Shown piece after piece: positions 63,804 to 64,000 of a stretch of 64,000 nucleotides of DNA. Made by a program: the position numbers and the translations under genes. The notes beneath the pieces are model-generated. The model was given only the letters and a program-made list of their open reading frames with translations. It did not search any database and was not told the origin of the DNA. The stretch is taken from contig NC_089982.1 in NCBI RefSeq assembly GCF_036417845.1, positions 62,571,684 to 62,635,683 of the forward strand, read 5' to 3'. The stretch's first letter is position 1, and each line of letters opens with the position of its first letter. The stretch is from Apteryx mantelli. Lineage: Eukaryota; Chordata; Aves; Apterygiformes; Apterygidae.

Positions 63804-64000
63804 TGAATATACACAGACAGAGGTTGAAGTATGGACCAAATGTTTAAGTCTTTGCTTGCAGGTTGAATGCCGCTTGCAGGATGATACCTATGATAAGTGG
63901 CCCTAGGTTAACTTTTCCCCTCAATATTTTGCATAAAATTTTTATTCTGTACTCACTAGAGTAAGGGGTCACAACACTTTCCCTTGTGCAGAAGGATGCA

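Larger units (their letters stand above)
55081..64000. other. Non-coding DNA right of the CR1
   Basis: No exon or RNA gene recognised. Near 55102-55110 a TATATATAA lies just after the CR1 end, in sequence of higher GC (to about 55290) that I cannot classify. From about 60240 to 60960 the plus strand is purine-biased. Simple repeats and one hairpin are listed separately. Confidence 0.55.

Noticed and set aside
1..64000. tRNA, rRNA, CRISPR arrays, bacterial operons or endogenous retrovirus genes
   Set aside because: No cloverleaf-type boxes, spaced identical repeats, ribosomal motifs, or gag/pol/env-like frames were seen. The only reverse transcriptase is the CR1 one.

Overview
This window looks like non-coding, intron-like or intergenic DNA from a sauropsid, most probably a bird. 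The evidence is AT-rich vertebrate-type sequence with few CpGs, two short CpG islands, no Alu, L1 or B-type elements, and CR1 as the only interspersed repeat family I can recognise. The full-length CR1 ends in the bird-type octamer tail (GATTCTGT repeated). A crocodilian or turtle cannot be excluded from sequence alone. I see no bacterial-type genes, rRNA, tRNA or CRISPR.

Layout. 1-5.2 kb is plain AT-rich DNA. 5.26-5.96 kb is strongly pyrimidine-biased and runs into a CpG island (6.05-6.89 kb) with (GGCCC)7 and (GTCCCC)3 arrays and a possible short first exon on the plus strand. 6.9-12.8 kb is featureless apart from small hairpins and homopolymers. At 12.8-14.74 kb there are two good and one weak candidate coding exons on the minus strand. 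They have splice-site matches and compatible phases, and I do not recognise the protein. 14.74-24.9 kb holds two hairpin loci. A second CpG-rich patch lies at 24.93-25.19 kb and could be the promoter of the minus-strand gene. 25.2-47 kb is unannotatable non-coding DNA with an old minus-strand CR1 fragment at 40.25 kb. A dense palindrome cluster lies at 47.07-47.17 kb, followed by another minus-strand CR1 3' fragment (47.31-47.60 kb).

The dominant feature is a full-length plus-strand CR1 LINE at about 50.82-55.08 kb. It has a promoter-like 5' region, ORF1 (Cys motif, coiled coil, SGNH esterase) broken by one in-frame TGA, an uninterrupted ORF2 (APE-type endonuclease plus reverse transcriptase), and a short 3' UTR with a stem-loop and octamer tail. 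ORF1 would package or assist the RNA, and ORF2 would nick the target and reverse-transcribe.

The most notable observation is at the ORF1/ORF2 junction. A T-TTA-AAC heptamer sits in the correct phase directly before the ORF1 stop codon, and the -1 frame from it is open all the way into ORF2. This suggests a possible programmed -1 ribosomal frameshift. 55.08-64 kb is again plain non-coding DNA with small repeats and hairpins.
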